Positions 27,065 to 35,319 are shown, counted from the first letter of the stretch. The stretch is DNA of 37,553 nucleotides from Stagnihabitans sp043738565 (GCA_043738565.1 JAYUGA010000093.1:1-37553), one strand, 5' to 3'. The notes: generated by a model from the sequence alone, not told the origin. Numbers and translations are program-made.

Positions 27065-27362
27065 GCTTCCGCACCCGCTTTGACATCTTTTGCGTTTGAT
27101 CAGACAGCCCACGAACCCGTCGTCGACACCGGCCAACCCGGTGCGGCAAGGGCGCAGGCTGCGGGATCTGGCGGTGCTGTCAGACGAATGCGAACCAGTC
27201 TCCTCTTCCCTGCCCGCCTTTCGTCAGGCCGCGAAAAGCTCGCACCACTCGGATGATCTTGGGTGACGGTTTGAAGTACCGGAACGGGCTGCGCTGGGTC
27301 ATGCGAAAACGCTAGCCAACCGGCCTGCCCCGCTCAAGTGGCTTTCCTCTGACAATGCCCGA
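27065..27362. other. Intergenic region between hemE and the hydantoinase remnant
   Basis: I see no gene with coding character here. A short frame near 27315-27375 reads PLKWLSSDN, faintly like an IS3-type transposase, but it is too short to support a call. Confidence 0.4.
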
Positions 27363-28768
27363 TCAGACCGTGCAGCTTCCCGGGCTTCGCTTTCTAGGTA
27401 AATATTGCCCGGCTTCGGGCTTAACCGTCAGCACGCCGTCCATAACGGCGATCTGGCCACGCAGGATGACGGTGACCGGCCAGCCGTCAATAACCATCCC
27501 CTCATAGGGGGTATAATCCGCACCGTGATGAAGGGCGTCGTTCGTGATGACGCGGCGTTCCTTTGGGTCCCAGAGGGTAAGGTCGGCGTCGGAACCGACC
27601 GCGATCGTGCCCTTCTGGGGATACAGGCCATACAGCTTGGCATGGTTAGTAGCGGTGAGGGCTGCAAAACGCGGCAGGTCGATCCGGCCCTTCATGACGC
27701 CTTCAGAAAACAGGAACGGCAACCTGGTTTCCACGCCTGGGATCCCATTAGGTATCCAGCGGAAGCTGACCTTTCCCTTGTCGTTTAGTTTACCTGCAGC
27801 GTCATCAAAGCGGAAGGGGCAGTGATCGGACGAATAGAGATCAAATACCCCCTGTTCCAGACCAAGCCAGCAGGCGGCCTTGCTCTCCTCGTCCTGCGGC
27901 GGGGGGAGCAGACGAATTTCGCCCCCTCCCACCCTTCGCGGTTCAGGTCGTCAGCGGTCAGCATCAGGTATTGCGGGCAGGTCTCGCCCATGACCTTGAC
28001 GCCGTGCTTGCGGGCGCGGTCGATTTCCTCCATCGCCTCGCGGTTCGAGACATGGACGATGACGATCGGCACATCGACGATCTCGGCCAGCGACAGTGCG
28101 CGGTGGGTGGCCTCGCGTTCTGCCGCAAACGGGCGGGTCGTGGCATGAGCGTGGGGGGCGACCGTGCCCGCCTCTTCATGCTTGCCGATCAGAAAGCGGA
28201 TCGCATCCTCGTTTTCGCAATGCACCATCACTAGGGCACCGGAACTGCGGGCGGCGTCGAGCGTCGACAGGATTTCATTGTCATGCAGGCGCATGCCTTC
28301 CTAGGTCATGAAGACTTTCAGCGAGGTATAGCCATCCTCCACCAGGGCCGGAATCTCTTGCCCCAGCACGCTGGGGGTCGGGTCGGTGATGATCAGGTGA
28401 AAGCTGATATCGGTCAGGCAGTTGCCCTCTGCCAACGCGTGATACCCGGTCAGCGCCTCGCGCAGCGACTGGCCCTTTTGTTGCAGGCAAAAGGGCATGA
28501 CGGTGGTGTTGCCACCGAACAGGGCCGAGCGCGTGCCGCTTTCAAACCCATCCGCCATGACGATGCCATCGCCCGATGGCTGTGCCAGATGCACATGGCT
28601 GTCGATGCCGCCGGGCAGAACCTACAGGCCGGTGGCATCGATCTCTTGCACGCCCGGTTCCAGCGCTTCGCCCGGCATGACGATTCGGCCACCGCGGATA
28701 CCGACATCACGGCGCGTGACATCAGACGCGGTGACGACGGTGCCGTTGCGCAAAACCAGATCGAACAT
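27363..28768 (-). pseudogene. Dihydropyrimidinase/D-hydantoinase, two TAG codons and a frameshift
   Basis: This is a cyclic-amide amidohydrolase with a TIM barrel and binuclear zinc site. From the ATG at 28768 it reads MFDLVLRNGTVVTASDVTRRD to DATGL, then TAG (28622-28624), then LPGGIDSHVHLAQPSGDG with the metal-binding HxH. SLKVFMT, carrying the carboxylated Lys, is followed by TAG at 28301-28303 where relatives have Tyr (FMTYEGMRL). Zinc ligands VMVHCE and IVIVHVSN follow. At the plus-strand G6 run 27901-27906 a base is missing, and the frame changes to SPPPQDEES-like sequence with the catalytic Asp in SSDHCPFRFDD. The C-terminus is intact. It is the last gene of the amino-acid-transporter operon, 2 bases after the PLP enzyme. 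Confidence 0.85.
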
Positions 28769-28770
28769 GG

Positions 28771-30009
28771 TCAGGCAGCCTTTCGCAACTCGCTATCGAG
28801 GGCGGCGCATAGGCGGTCCACCTCCTCCAACGTGTTGTAATGCACCATGGATACCCGCAAAACGCCGCCATTGCTAATTTGGCCCAGATCCTCGACCAGA
28901 CGGCGGGAATGGAAATCGCCATGCCGGATGGCAATGTGGTGGGCATCCATCGCCTTGGCCATCGCACCTGAATCGCGGCTGTCAAAGCGGAACGCCACGG
29001 TCGGGATGCGGCGCGAGCCTTCGTTGGTGGTCGCCCCGAAGATCTGGCAATCATTGCGCGCCGTCAGATAGGACAGCAGCCTGTCGACCAGCGCATTCTC
29101 TTGGGCCGTCACGGCGGCAAAACCCGCCTCAATCGCAGCCCGGGTTGCCACACCGCTGCCCCCACCAAGACCCGCAAAATAATCGCGGATCGCCAGCGTT
29201 GAATAGGCGCATTCATAGCTCGGGTTGCCCGGCTCCAGCTTGCCCGGCACTTTGTCCTTGCCGTAAAAATAATGGTACAACGTGTCCAGTTCCAGCAGAT
29301 GGTCATGCTTGCCGTACATCACGGCGTAATGCGGACCGTAGGTCTTGTAGAGGCTGAAAGCATAGTAATCCACGTCCCAAGCCTGAACATCGATGGCCCG
29401 GTGTGGGGCATAGGCCACGGCATCGACACAGATGCGCGCACCCCGGTCATGCACAAAGCGGGCAACCTCGGCCACCGGATTCACCTGCCCAAAGATGTTG
29501 GACACATGGGTCACACAGACCAACTTGGTCCGGTCCGACATCAGCGGCGCCAGATCGGCCAGATCGAGCCCCTGTTTTTCCCGGTTCAGCGGCCAGAACT
29601 TCAGCTTGATGCCAAACTCCTGCAACGACACCCAAGGGCCGATATTGGATTCATGGTCAGATACGGTGACGATCACCTCATCGCCGGGGGACAGCTGGCT
29701 GCGCATGGCCCGCGACAGGTTTTGCAACAGCACGGTGGTCGAGGGGCCAAAGATGATCTCCTCGGGCCGTTCCGCGTTCATCAGCATCGCCGCGGCCTGC
29801 CGGGCCTGACGCAGCGCATCGGCAGCAGCCAGCGACAGGTCATAGCTGCCGCCGATCTGGACGTTCTTCTGAAACAGGAATTCGCTCATCCGGTCCACGG
29901 CACCCTTCAGGATCTGCGAGCCGCCTGCATTGTCAAAAAGCGTCCAGCCCTGGTCAAGACCGGGAAAATGGCTGCGGACATGGGTCAGATCAAGCACTGG
30001 GTCAGTCAT
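28771..30009 (-). CDS. Class V aminotransferase-fold PLP enzyme (cysteine desulfurase-like, VC1184 type)
   Basis: This is an intact 412-residue PLP enzyme. The N-terminal FDNAGGSQ motif is characteristic of the VC1184 subgroup of cysteine-desulfurase-like proteins. The internal-aldimine lysine is Lys222 in FSLYKTYGPHYAVMYG, the PLP-stacking histidine is in VSDHESNIGPW, and the phosphate-binding aspartate is in CVDAVAYAPH. Activity could be desulfuration, lyase or transamination; the subgroup is poorly characterised. The start at 30009 has GGAGAG behind it. An alternative ATG at 30030 overlaps the transporter stop (TGATG) and would add seven residues. Its place between an amino-acid importer and a hydantoinase suggests catabolism of an imported amino-acid derivative. 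Confidence 0.85.
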   Translation of the reverse strand: MTDPVLDLTHVRSHFPGLDQGWTLFDNAGGSQILKGAVDRMSEFLFQKNVQIGGSYDLSLAAADALRQARQAAAMLMNAERPEEIIFGPSTTVLLQNLSRAMRSQLSPGDEVIVTVSDHESNIGPWVSLQEFGIKLKFWPLNREKQGLDLADLAPLMSDRTKLVCVTHVSNIFGQVNPVAEVARFVHDRGARICVDAVAYAPHRAIDVQAWDVDYYAFSLYKTYGPHYAVMYGKHDHLLELDTLYHYFYGKDKVPGKLEPGNPSYECAYSTLAIRDYFAGLGGGSGVATRAAIEAGFAAVTAQENALVDRLLSYLTARNDCQIFGATTNEGSRRIPTVAFRFDSRDSGAMAKAMDAHHIAIRHGDFHSRRLVEDLGQISNGGVLRVSMVHYNTLEEVDRLCAALDSELRKAA

Positions 30010-30029
30010 AAGTCTCTCCGGGTTCAACA

Positions 30030-30767
30030 TCAGTGATTAAGAACGGCACCCAGGAAATTGCGGGTGCGTTCTTCCTGCGGGGTATCGAAAATCTGGGCGG
30101 GTGTGCCGGATTCGATGATCCGTCCCCCGTCCATAAAGACCACTCGGTCGGCAACCTGCCGGGCAAAGCCCATCTCATGCGTCACGACGACCATCGTGAC
30201 CCCGGTGCCTGCCAGCGATTTCATCACGTCGAGCACTTCGCCGACCATCTCGGGGTCCAGTGCGCTGGTTGGTTCGTCAAACAGCATCACCTTGGGGTCC
30301 ATCGCCAGCGCACGGGCAATCGCCACGCGCTGCTGCTGACCACCGGACAGTTTGCCGGGGTATTTTTCGGCCTGTTCCGCAATGCCGACCCGCGCCAGCA
30401 GATCGCGCGCGCGCTTTTCGGCATCCGCCACTGACAGGCCACGCACACGCATCGGCGCCAGCATGACATTGCGCAGTACGGTCAGATGCGGGAACAGGTT
30501 GAAAGATTGAAACACCATCCCCACCTCGGCCCGCACTTTTTCCAGATTGCGCCCCTTGGCGACGACCGTGCCGTTGACGGTGATCTGGCTGCCCGCCTCG
30601 AACGGTTCCAAGAGGTTGATGCAGCGGATGAGGGTGGATTTGCCCGACCCCGACGGGCCGATGACACAGACCACCTCGCCTTCCGCAATCTCAAGGTTCA
30701 GGCCGTGCAGCGCGGTGAAGGTGCCGAATTTCTTGTGCAGGTCCCTGATCTTCAGATAGCCGGGCAT
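30030..30767 (-). CDS. Polar amino acid ABC transporter ATP-binding protein (GlnQ/HisP type)
   Basis: This is an intact 245-residue ATPase. Motifs in order are Walker A GPSGSGKST (37-45), Q-loop MVFQSFNLFPHLTVLRN, signature LSGGQQQRVAIARAL (140-154), Walker B VMLFDEPTSALDPEMVGEVLDVM and H-loop VVVTHEMGFA. It energises import together with the permease and binding protein encoded upstream. The ATG at 30767 overlaps the permease TGA (ATGA). A much longer same-frame reading extends into permease DNA but is not the gene. The stop overlaps a possible start of the PLP enzyme, so the operon is tightly coupled. Confidence 0.93.
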   Translation of the reverse strand: MPGYLKIRDLHKKFGTFTALHGLNLEIAEGEVVCVIGPSGSGKSTLIRCINLLEPFEAGSQITVNGTVVAKGRNLEKVRAEVGMVFQSFNLFPHLTVLRNVMLAPMRVRGLSVADAEKRARDLLARVGIAEQAEKYPGKLSGGQQQRVAIARALAMDPKVMLFDEPTSALDPEMVGEVLDVMKSLAGTGVTMVVVTHEMGFARQVADRVVFMDGGRIIESGTPAQIFDTPQEERTRNFLGAVLNH

Positions 30768-31438
30768 CAGCGGTCCGCCTTTGAATAGCTGCGCTCCAGC
30801 CGCGATACCGCTGCAACCAGCGGCCACAGGAAGGCCACATAGATGATCGCCGCCCCGATCAGCGGGCTGGGATTGGCCGCCAGCGCCTGCGCCTGCGTCG
30901 CCTGCTTCAACAGGTCCGGCATGGCGACGACCGAGGCGAGCGCCGTGTCTTTCATCACATTGATGCAGTTGTTGGTCAGCGGCGGGATGACCACGCGGAT
31001 GGCTTGCGGCAAGATCACGTCCACCATCATGTTGCGGTAACTCAGACCAAGGGCGGCAGAGGCTTCGAACTGACCCTTGGGGATCGCCTCGATACCGGCC
31101 CGAAAGATTTCGGCGGTGTAAGCGGCTGACACCAGCGACAGCGCCGCGACCGCCGACAGGAAGGGCGACAGCCGGATGCCGACGAAGGGCAGCGCGTAAT
31201 AGATGATGATCAGCAGCACCAGCAGCGGAATCGACCGCATGAAATTGATATAAGCCTTGGCGACCACCTGCAGCCAGACCGCGCCGTATAGCCGCACCAA
31301 GGCCAGGGCCAATCCAAAGACCAGGCCCGCGATGATGCTGACCACCCCGATTTGCAGCGTCACCCAAAGGCCGGACATCAGAAACGGAAAGGATCGTATC
31401 AGGACCGGCACGTTGAAGAAGGTATCAAAGATTTCCAT
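30767..31438 (-). CDS. Polar amino acid ABC transporter permease (HisM/GlnP type)
   Basis: This is an intact permease of about 223 residues with five hydrophobic segments, beginning LMSGLWVTLQIGVVSIIAGLV. The family motifs NFMRSIPLLVLLIIIYYALP, YTAEIFRAGIEAIPKGQFEASAALGLS (the EAA loop that binds the ATPase) and LTNNCINVMKDTALASVV are all present. Only one permease gene is seen, so the channel is probably a homodimer. ATG at 31438 is preferred; a GTG two codons upstream is possible. It lies 66 bases after the binding-protein stop. Confidence 0.9.
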   Translation of the reverse strand: MEIFDTFFNVPVLIRSFPFLMSGLWVTLQIGVVSIIAGLVFGLALALVRLYGAVWLQVVAKAYINFMRSIPLLVLLIIIYYALPFVGIRLSPFLSAVAALSLVSAAYTAEIFRAGIEAIPKGQFEASAALGLSYRNMMVDVILPQAIRVVIPPLTNNCINVMKDTALASVVAMPDLLKQATQAQALAANPSPLIGAAIIYVAFLWPLVAAVSRLERSYSKADR

Positions 31439-31504
31439 CGGCACAGGTCACCAGTTGTGGAATCGGAATGGGACGGCGGGGCCTTGCCCGCCGTCCCTGG
31501 AGTG

Positions 31505-32293
31505 TCATTGCAGCTTGGGCATATCCATGACGGTCACGGTCGACGTCGAAGCCTCAGGGTCCGCGCCAAACCATTTCTTGTGGGTTGCCGCGACAAAACC
31601 TTCGTTTTTCAACGCGGTCAGGATGTTGCTGACTTCGCCAGCCAACGGGGCGTCCTTGGCAAACATCATCGAATATTTTTCGCCCGTAGGGATGCGTTCC
31701 ACCACCGCAAATTGCGGCTTGTCCTTGACGTAATACTGCAGCGCGGGAATATCGCTGATATAACCGTCGATCCGCCCGTTCCCAAGATCGAGCATGGCAG
31801 GCGCGAGCCCTTCAAAGCGGCGAATTTCGCCAAAGCCATATTTAGCCTGATTTTCGGTGGTCCACATGTCGCCGGTCGAACCGGTATCTACGCCGATCAC
31901 CTTGCCCGACATGTCGGCCAGGCCCTTCAGCCCGCTTGCCGCCGTCACGGTCAGGGACTGGTCGCTGTCATAATACGGTTGCGCAAAGCTGACTTCGGCC
32001 AAACGCTTTTGCGTGATGGTGATCGACGACATCGCCATGTCGATCCGGCCCGACTGCACTGCCGAGAACAGGCCGTTGAAGGGAATGTTTTCGATCTTGA
32101 TGTCGCGGCCCAGACGTTTTGCCACCTCGGTCGCAAGGTCCACCTCAAACCCCACGATCGCACCCGAGTCATCCTGGAATTCCCACGGCACGTTGCCGAC
32201 ATTGGCACCCACAGTCAGATCTGCCGCGAACGCCGTGGCGCCGAAGCTCAGTGCCGTTCCGATCGTGACGGCAGCGAACAGTCTTTTCATCAT
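31505..32293 (-). CDS. Amino acid ABC transporter substrate-binding protein
   Basis: This is an intact 262-residue periplasmic receptor with a signal peptide (KRLFAAVTIGTALSFGATAFA) cleaved before ADLTVG. The family pattern VGANVGNVPWEFQDDSGAIVGFEVDLATEVAKRLG, then FNGLFSAVQSGRIDMAMSSITITQKR and DSDQSL, marks a polar-amino-acid type receptor; the ligand is not predictable. First gene of an operon with permease, ATPase, PLP enzyme and hydantoinase. It lies divergent from a FadR-type regulator, with an operator array and promoter just upstream. Two adjacent ATGs (32293, 32290) are possible starts. Confidence 0.92.
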   Translation of the reverse strand: MMKRLFAAVTIGTALSFGATAFAADLTVGANVGNVPWEFQDDSGAIVGFEVDLATEVAKRLGRDIKIENIPFNGLFSAVQSGRIDMAMSSITITQKRLAEVSFAQPYYDSDQSLTVTAASGLKGLADMSGKVIGVDTGSTGDMWTTENQAKYGFGEIRRFEGLAPAMLDLGNGRIDGYISDIPALQYYVKDKPQFAVVERIPTGEKYSMMFAKDAPLAGEVSNILTALKNEGFVAATHKKWFGADPEASTSTVTVMDMPKLQ

Positions 32294-32317
32294 GTCTCTG
32301 GTCCTTTCCCTGTCAAT

Positions 32318-32346
32318 TTTGTAGCGTCTTGGTCAGACCGGTCTGA
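32318..32346 (-). promoter_or_regulatory. Candidate promoter of the amino-acid transporter operon
   Basis: On the minus strand a -10-like TACAAA (32318-32323) lies 17 bases from CTGACC (32341-32346), which falls within the operator array. Repressor bound to the array would cover the -35 box. The hexamers are moderate matches. Confidence 0.4.
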
Positions 32347-32371
32347 CCGGTCTGACCGGTCTGACCAAGAC
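32326..32371. promoter_or_regulatory. Array of four 9-bp operators, GntR/FadR type
   Basis: Four back-to-back units GGTCWGACC occupy 32331-32339, 32340-32348, 32349-32357 and 32358-32366 (the first with A in the centre, the others T). They are flanked by GTCTT and AAGAC, making a 46-bp near-perfect palindrome. Each unit is itself an inverted repeat of the GGTCnGACC form used by FadR-family GntR regulators. A regulator of that family starts about 100 bases away, and the transporter operon starts 33 bases away on the other side. Control of both directions is therefore likely. Confidence 0.75.
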
Positions 32372-32463
32372 AATCATGATGGGATTTGGAAAGCAAGACG
32401 CTAGTCATGTAAGCTCAATCCTGCCCGCCAAGGTTACTATCTGCTCGAACCGCCTGACAGGAA

Positions 32464-33186
32464 ATGGATGTGCCCCGGATGAATACCCTACCCAACTGGA
32501 CTCCGCTGCCACAAGTGGTTGCCCGCCGCCTGCAACAGATGATCTTGGATGGCGATTTACGCGAGGGCGATCAGATCCCGTCGCAGCGCCATCTGTCGGA
32601 ACAGTTCAACGTCAGCCGCGCGTCCCTGCGCGAGGCGCTGCTGATGCTTGAGACTTTGGGCCTCATCAAGACGGAACCCGGGCGGGGCACCTTCGTCGCA
32701 GCCCGCCAGCCGGATCACAACGCCGCGCTGAAATGGCGCTATTCCGACAGTTACGCGATGCGGGACGTGTTCGAGACGCGGCAGATGCTGGAATGTCAGA
32801 TTGCCCAATCCGCAGCCGCAGTGATCGATGCGGCAAATCTCTCAGTGCTGCACGATGCCACGGCCGAGATGGAACGGTGCTGGGAAGCGGGCGATCTGCT
32901 GGCCAATGTTGAAGCCGATCTGAGATTCCACCGCACCATCGTGCAAAGCTGCACCAATCGGATGCTAATATCGCTGTACGAGACCGTTCAGACCCTTCTG
33001 ACCGAAACGCAGCGCCAGCCGATCCCAAGAACAAACCCCGCCCGGATGCAGGCATCTTTGGGTGAACACCGCCAGATCATCGCCGCCCTTGCCAAGGGAG
33101 ATGGGCTCGCTGCACGGCAGGGAATGCTTGACCATATCCGCAATACCGCCGAATGCGCCGGGGTCGTGATCGCGCGCCCAGTCTGA
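32464..33186 (+). CDS. GntR-family regulator, FadR/FCD subfamily
   Basis: This is an intact 240-residue regulator. The winged helix (about 15-80) reads PLPQVVARRLQQMILDGDLR, GDQIPSQRHLSEQFNVSRAS, LREALLMLETLGLIKTEPGR. A helical FCD ligand domain follows with metal-binding-type histidines (ADLRFHRTIV, LGEHRQIIAAL, LDHIRNTAE). It is divergent from the amino-acid transporter operon with the operator array between them, so it most likely represses that operon and perhaps itself. The start could also be the ATG at 32479; the upstream AGGA is very close to 32464. The gene is undamaged. Confidence 0.9.
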   Translation: MDVPRMNTLPNWTPLPQVVARRLQQMILDGDLREGDQIPSQRHLSEQFNVSRASLREALLMLETLGLIKTEPGRGTFVAARQPDHNAALKWRYSDSYAMRDVFETRQMLECQIAQSAAAVIDAANLSVLHDATAEMERCWEAGDLLANVEADLRFHRTIVQSCTNRMLISLYETVQTLLTETQRQPIPRTNPARMQASLGEHRQIIAALAKGDGLAARQGMLDHIRNTAECAGVVIARPV

Positions 33187-33259
33187 AATGCCTGCCCCCA
33201 GAAATCGGGGCGCATTGAGGGCATAGCCTCTCATATAACCGACGCAGTCCGCCCCAAAG

Positions 33260-33967
33260 TCACTGTACGATCGTCGGCCGTGCAGGATCACACAACTGCC
33301 ATTGGGCGGGCTCATTTCCGCGAGAAGCGAGGTAGTCAAAATGCGGGATCATATCGAGGATAAGCCAGTCAAAGAAATAGCCACGGTCCTCGTTCTCAAT
33401 CCCCAGCGACTCGCGCACAAAGCTGTTGGCACCGTCAGTGCCGGCCACAAAGCGGGCGCGAATACTGCGGGTTTCGCCGTTGGTGCCAACCTCCTCGGGA
33501 TTGCGCTGCAACGACAGAGTCACGCCTTCGGCATCCTGCTCCAGCCCGATTCCTTGCCATCCACGCAGCAGCGTGACGTTGAGCATGGAACCGGCGATAG
33601 CCAGCAGGCGGTTTTCCATCAACGGCTGGTTGAACCAGTAGCGCACACGCCAGCCGCTGGCAGACTGGCTCTGCCAATCGACAATCTGGATGTCCTGCCG
33701 GTCGCGGTTTTTCCAGTAGTAAAGCTCGTCGTGATAATTGATCGCCGGATCGCTTTCCGAGTCGATCCCCAGTGTCGCAAAAACTCTGGCAATTTCATGG
33801 TCATAGGTGACCGCGCGTGGCAGCGGGTAATGCGTCGTCCAGCGTTCGATCAGCGTGACGCGCTTGCCGCGCTGGCCTAGAAGAATAGCCAAAAGCGTGC
33901 CGACGGGGCCAGCACCAACGATGGCGACGTCCGAATCGAAAGCATCATCGAGAGATGAAGTGGTCCT
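33260..33967 (-). pseudogene. Flavin-dependent monooxygenase (MhpA-like), start lost and 3' half missing
   Basis: This is the N-terminal half of an FAD-dependent aromatic hydroxylase: Rossmann motif DVAIVGAGPVGTLLAILLGQ with GxGxxG, LPRAVTYDHEIARVFATLGI, and the DG motif VAGTDGANSFVRESLGI. The frame ends at a TGA (33260) after CDPARPTIVQ. Only about 235 residues remain of an expected 500 or more; the substrate-domain half is absent and GntR coding ends just 73 bases away. At the 5' end a strong GGAGGAGG site sits 7 bases before AGG-ACC-ACT-TCA (33967 downward), where ATG would be expected. The start therefore seems mutated from ATG to AGG. The next gene, a divergent TetR regulator, probably controlled it. 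Confidence 0.75.
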
Positions 33968-34272
33968 GTCTTTTCCTCCTCCAACGACGGCCGCTGCGCG
34001 CAACCCCCCAGTCCTTTCGGCACCCACCGCCTCCTCGCGGGATTGAGCACCATGGTCATGAGACTAGTTCACGAAATGAGTACTCGTCACGTTTGAATTA
34101 TCGTCATTTTAGATCAACAGTCGCTTGCATCCGGAAGCAAAAAATTCCTCCTACAACCAGATACTTAATCGTTCCCCACTCTTTCCTTCCTCACATGGTC
34201 TATGGCGCAATTGAACTTGAGGCTCTGCTCCAAAATGAATATGATTCGCAACTGAAGATCGGGAGAGTTTGA
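33968..34272. other. Divergent intergenic region, monooxygenase remnant and tetR
   Basis: These 305 bases are richer in A+T than the flanks. They hold the Shine-Dalgarno of the lost monooxygenase start, the TetR-like palindrome at 34062-34088 and the ribosome site of the tetR gene. No coding frame is supported. Confidence 0.5.
34062..34088. promoter_or_regulatory. Candidate TetR operator
   Basis: GACTAGTTCAC (34062-34072) and GAGTACTCGTC (34078-34088) form an imperfect inverted repeat (8 of 11 positions) around a 5-base centre. It lies between the TetR gene and the monooxygenase remnant, where autoregulatory sites of this family usually sit. Confidence 0.35.
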
Positions 34273-34932
34273 ATGGAAGACCAGGCGAAGCAGGGCGAGG
34301 GTCGTGTCGCTCGGCGGCAGCGGCGCAACCGGGACGCCCTGATTTCTGCCGCCCGCGAGGTCATGACCGAAAGGGGCGTGGAAATGGCGACCATGCTGGA
34401 GATCGCTGAGCGCGCCGATGTCGGGGCTGGAACAGTCTATAACTATTTCAAATCGAAAGATGCGCTTGCCATCGCCGTGCTCGAAACGCTGATGCACGAC
34501 CTTGCAGTGAGGATCGAGCAGGTTACGAGTGCATTTGAAGACCCGGCACAGGTTTATGCGTTCGGGATCAGGACTGTTCTGGACACGGCGACCGGGGATG
34601 CCCGCTGGGCGCAGATGTTGAACCGGTCCGAAGTCATCGCTGACGCCATATTCAGGATCATCGGACCCTTTGCGATCCGAGATCTTCGCCTCGCTTCGCA
34701 AGCAGGGCGCTTCGAGGTTTCGAATGCGGAACTGGTCTGGCGTTTGACCACCCACGCACTGATCGGCGCAGGGCTTGCCATCACGACCGGACAATTGCCC
34801 GGGAACGCCAAGGAACAAGTCATCGCGCGGTTGTTGTGCATGACCGGAATCGGGTTGAACGCGGCGGTCGAGCTGTCGGCCCGACCGAGACCGGAACTTC
34901 CGTGCGAACCTGTCGCCACGAGCCCAAAGTGA
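34273..34932 (+). CDS. TetR-family transcriptional regulator
   Basis: This is an intact 219-residue regulator. The N-terminal DNA-binding domain shows RDALISAAREVMTERGVE, then MATMLEIAERADVGAGTVYNYFKSKDALAIAVLE, a classic TetR helix-turn-helix (about 38-62). The C-terminal helical part is variable, so the ligand is unknown. The ATG at 34273 has GGGAGAG in front. It is divergent from the aromatic monooxygenase remnant, whose regulator it probably was. The gene has no lesions although its likely target is destroyed. Confidence 0.9.
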   Translation: MEDQAKQGEGRVARRQRRNRDALISAAREVMTERGVEMATMLEIAERADVGAGTVYNYFKSKDALAIAVLETLMHDLAVRIEQVTSAFEDPAQVYAFGIRTVLDTATGDARWAQMLNRSEVIADAIFRIIGPFAIRDLRLASQAGRFEVSNAELVWRLTTHALIGAGLAITTGQLPGNAKEQVIARLLCMTGIGLNAAVELSARPRPELPCEPVATSPK

Positions 34933-35182
34933 CAGGCGTGCCGTCCACTCGGTTGCTTCCCGAGAATCCACTCATGATCTCGGCCCCTTTGCATTTTTCG
35001 TGGTAAATCGGTTCTGAGGAACGTTCAGAGCGGGGCGCGGACGTATTGATGCATTTTCGCAAGCGGGCTTATGCGTTGATTGCCAGATCGACGCATTGGA
35101 TGGCCTCTCCTTCTGGGGGTGACATGTATCCGATCACCCCAAGAGCATCCAAGTTCAAACCTGCCCGTCAACGTTAAGGCGG

Positions 35183-35317
35183 TTTTCGACTCATTGACGC
35201 AAAGCGATGTTCTTATTGACTTCAGCAGTTGCTTTTCGACATTTCAAAGTTATGGTCGATTTTCGACAGAGTGACACATCCTGCTTCGCATTTCGTCAAT
35301 GATGAAAGCTTTTCGAC
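35183..35317 (+). promoter_or_regulatory. Four direct TTTTCGAC repeats in the Fic leader
   Basis: TTTTCGAC occurs at 35183-35190, 35233-35240, 35260-35267 and 35310-35317, with start-to-start distances of 50, 27 and 50. The third copy is part of a 13-bp palindrome GTCGA-TTT-TCGAC (35255-35267). The regular spacing and position around a candidate promoter suggest binding sites for a regulator. The last copy ends 2 bases before ATG 35320. Confidence 0.5.
35229..35256 (+). promoter_or_regulatory. Candidate promoter of the Fic gene
   Basis: TTGCTT (35229-35234), a 16-base spacer and TATGGT (35251-35256) lie about 63 bases before ATG 35320. The second TTTTCGAC repeat overlaps the -35 and the third lies just after the -10. 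Confidence 0.4.
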
Positions 35318-35319
35318 CG

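Larger units (their letters stand above)
34933..35319. other. Intergenic region between tetR and the Fic gene
   Basis: No gene is evident. The region contains a 26-bp inverted repeat (35071-35096: ATGCGTTGAT, 6-base loop, ATCGACGCAT, 9 of 10 paired). It also holds a promoter-like pair and four TTTTCGAC copies leading up to the Fic start. Base composition is lower in G+C than the left half of the window. Confidence 0.5.

Noticed and set aside
27315..27375. IS3-type transposase fragment (PLKWLSSDN).
   Set aside because: It has fewer than ten suggestive residues, no inverted repeats and no other transposase motifs nearby.
3588..28624. Reassignment or suppression of the TAG codon, since 7 of 11 internal stops are TAG.
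   Set aside because: TAA and TGA also interrupt genes, TAG ends genuine genes (9368 and 10188), the replaced residues differ (for example Tyr in the hydantoinase, apparently Trp in the sugar receptor), and the same genes carry frameshifts and deletions.
157..33967. Explaining all broken genes as sequencing error.
   Set aside because: Nonsense substitutions in otherwise in-register genes, multi-codon in-frame deletions and truncations are not typical homopolymer errors. Only the one-base shifts remain open to this explanation.
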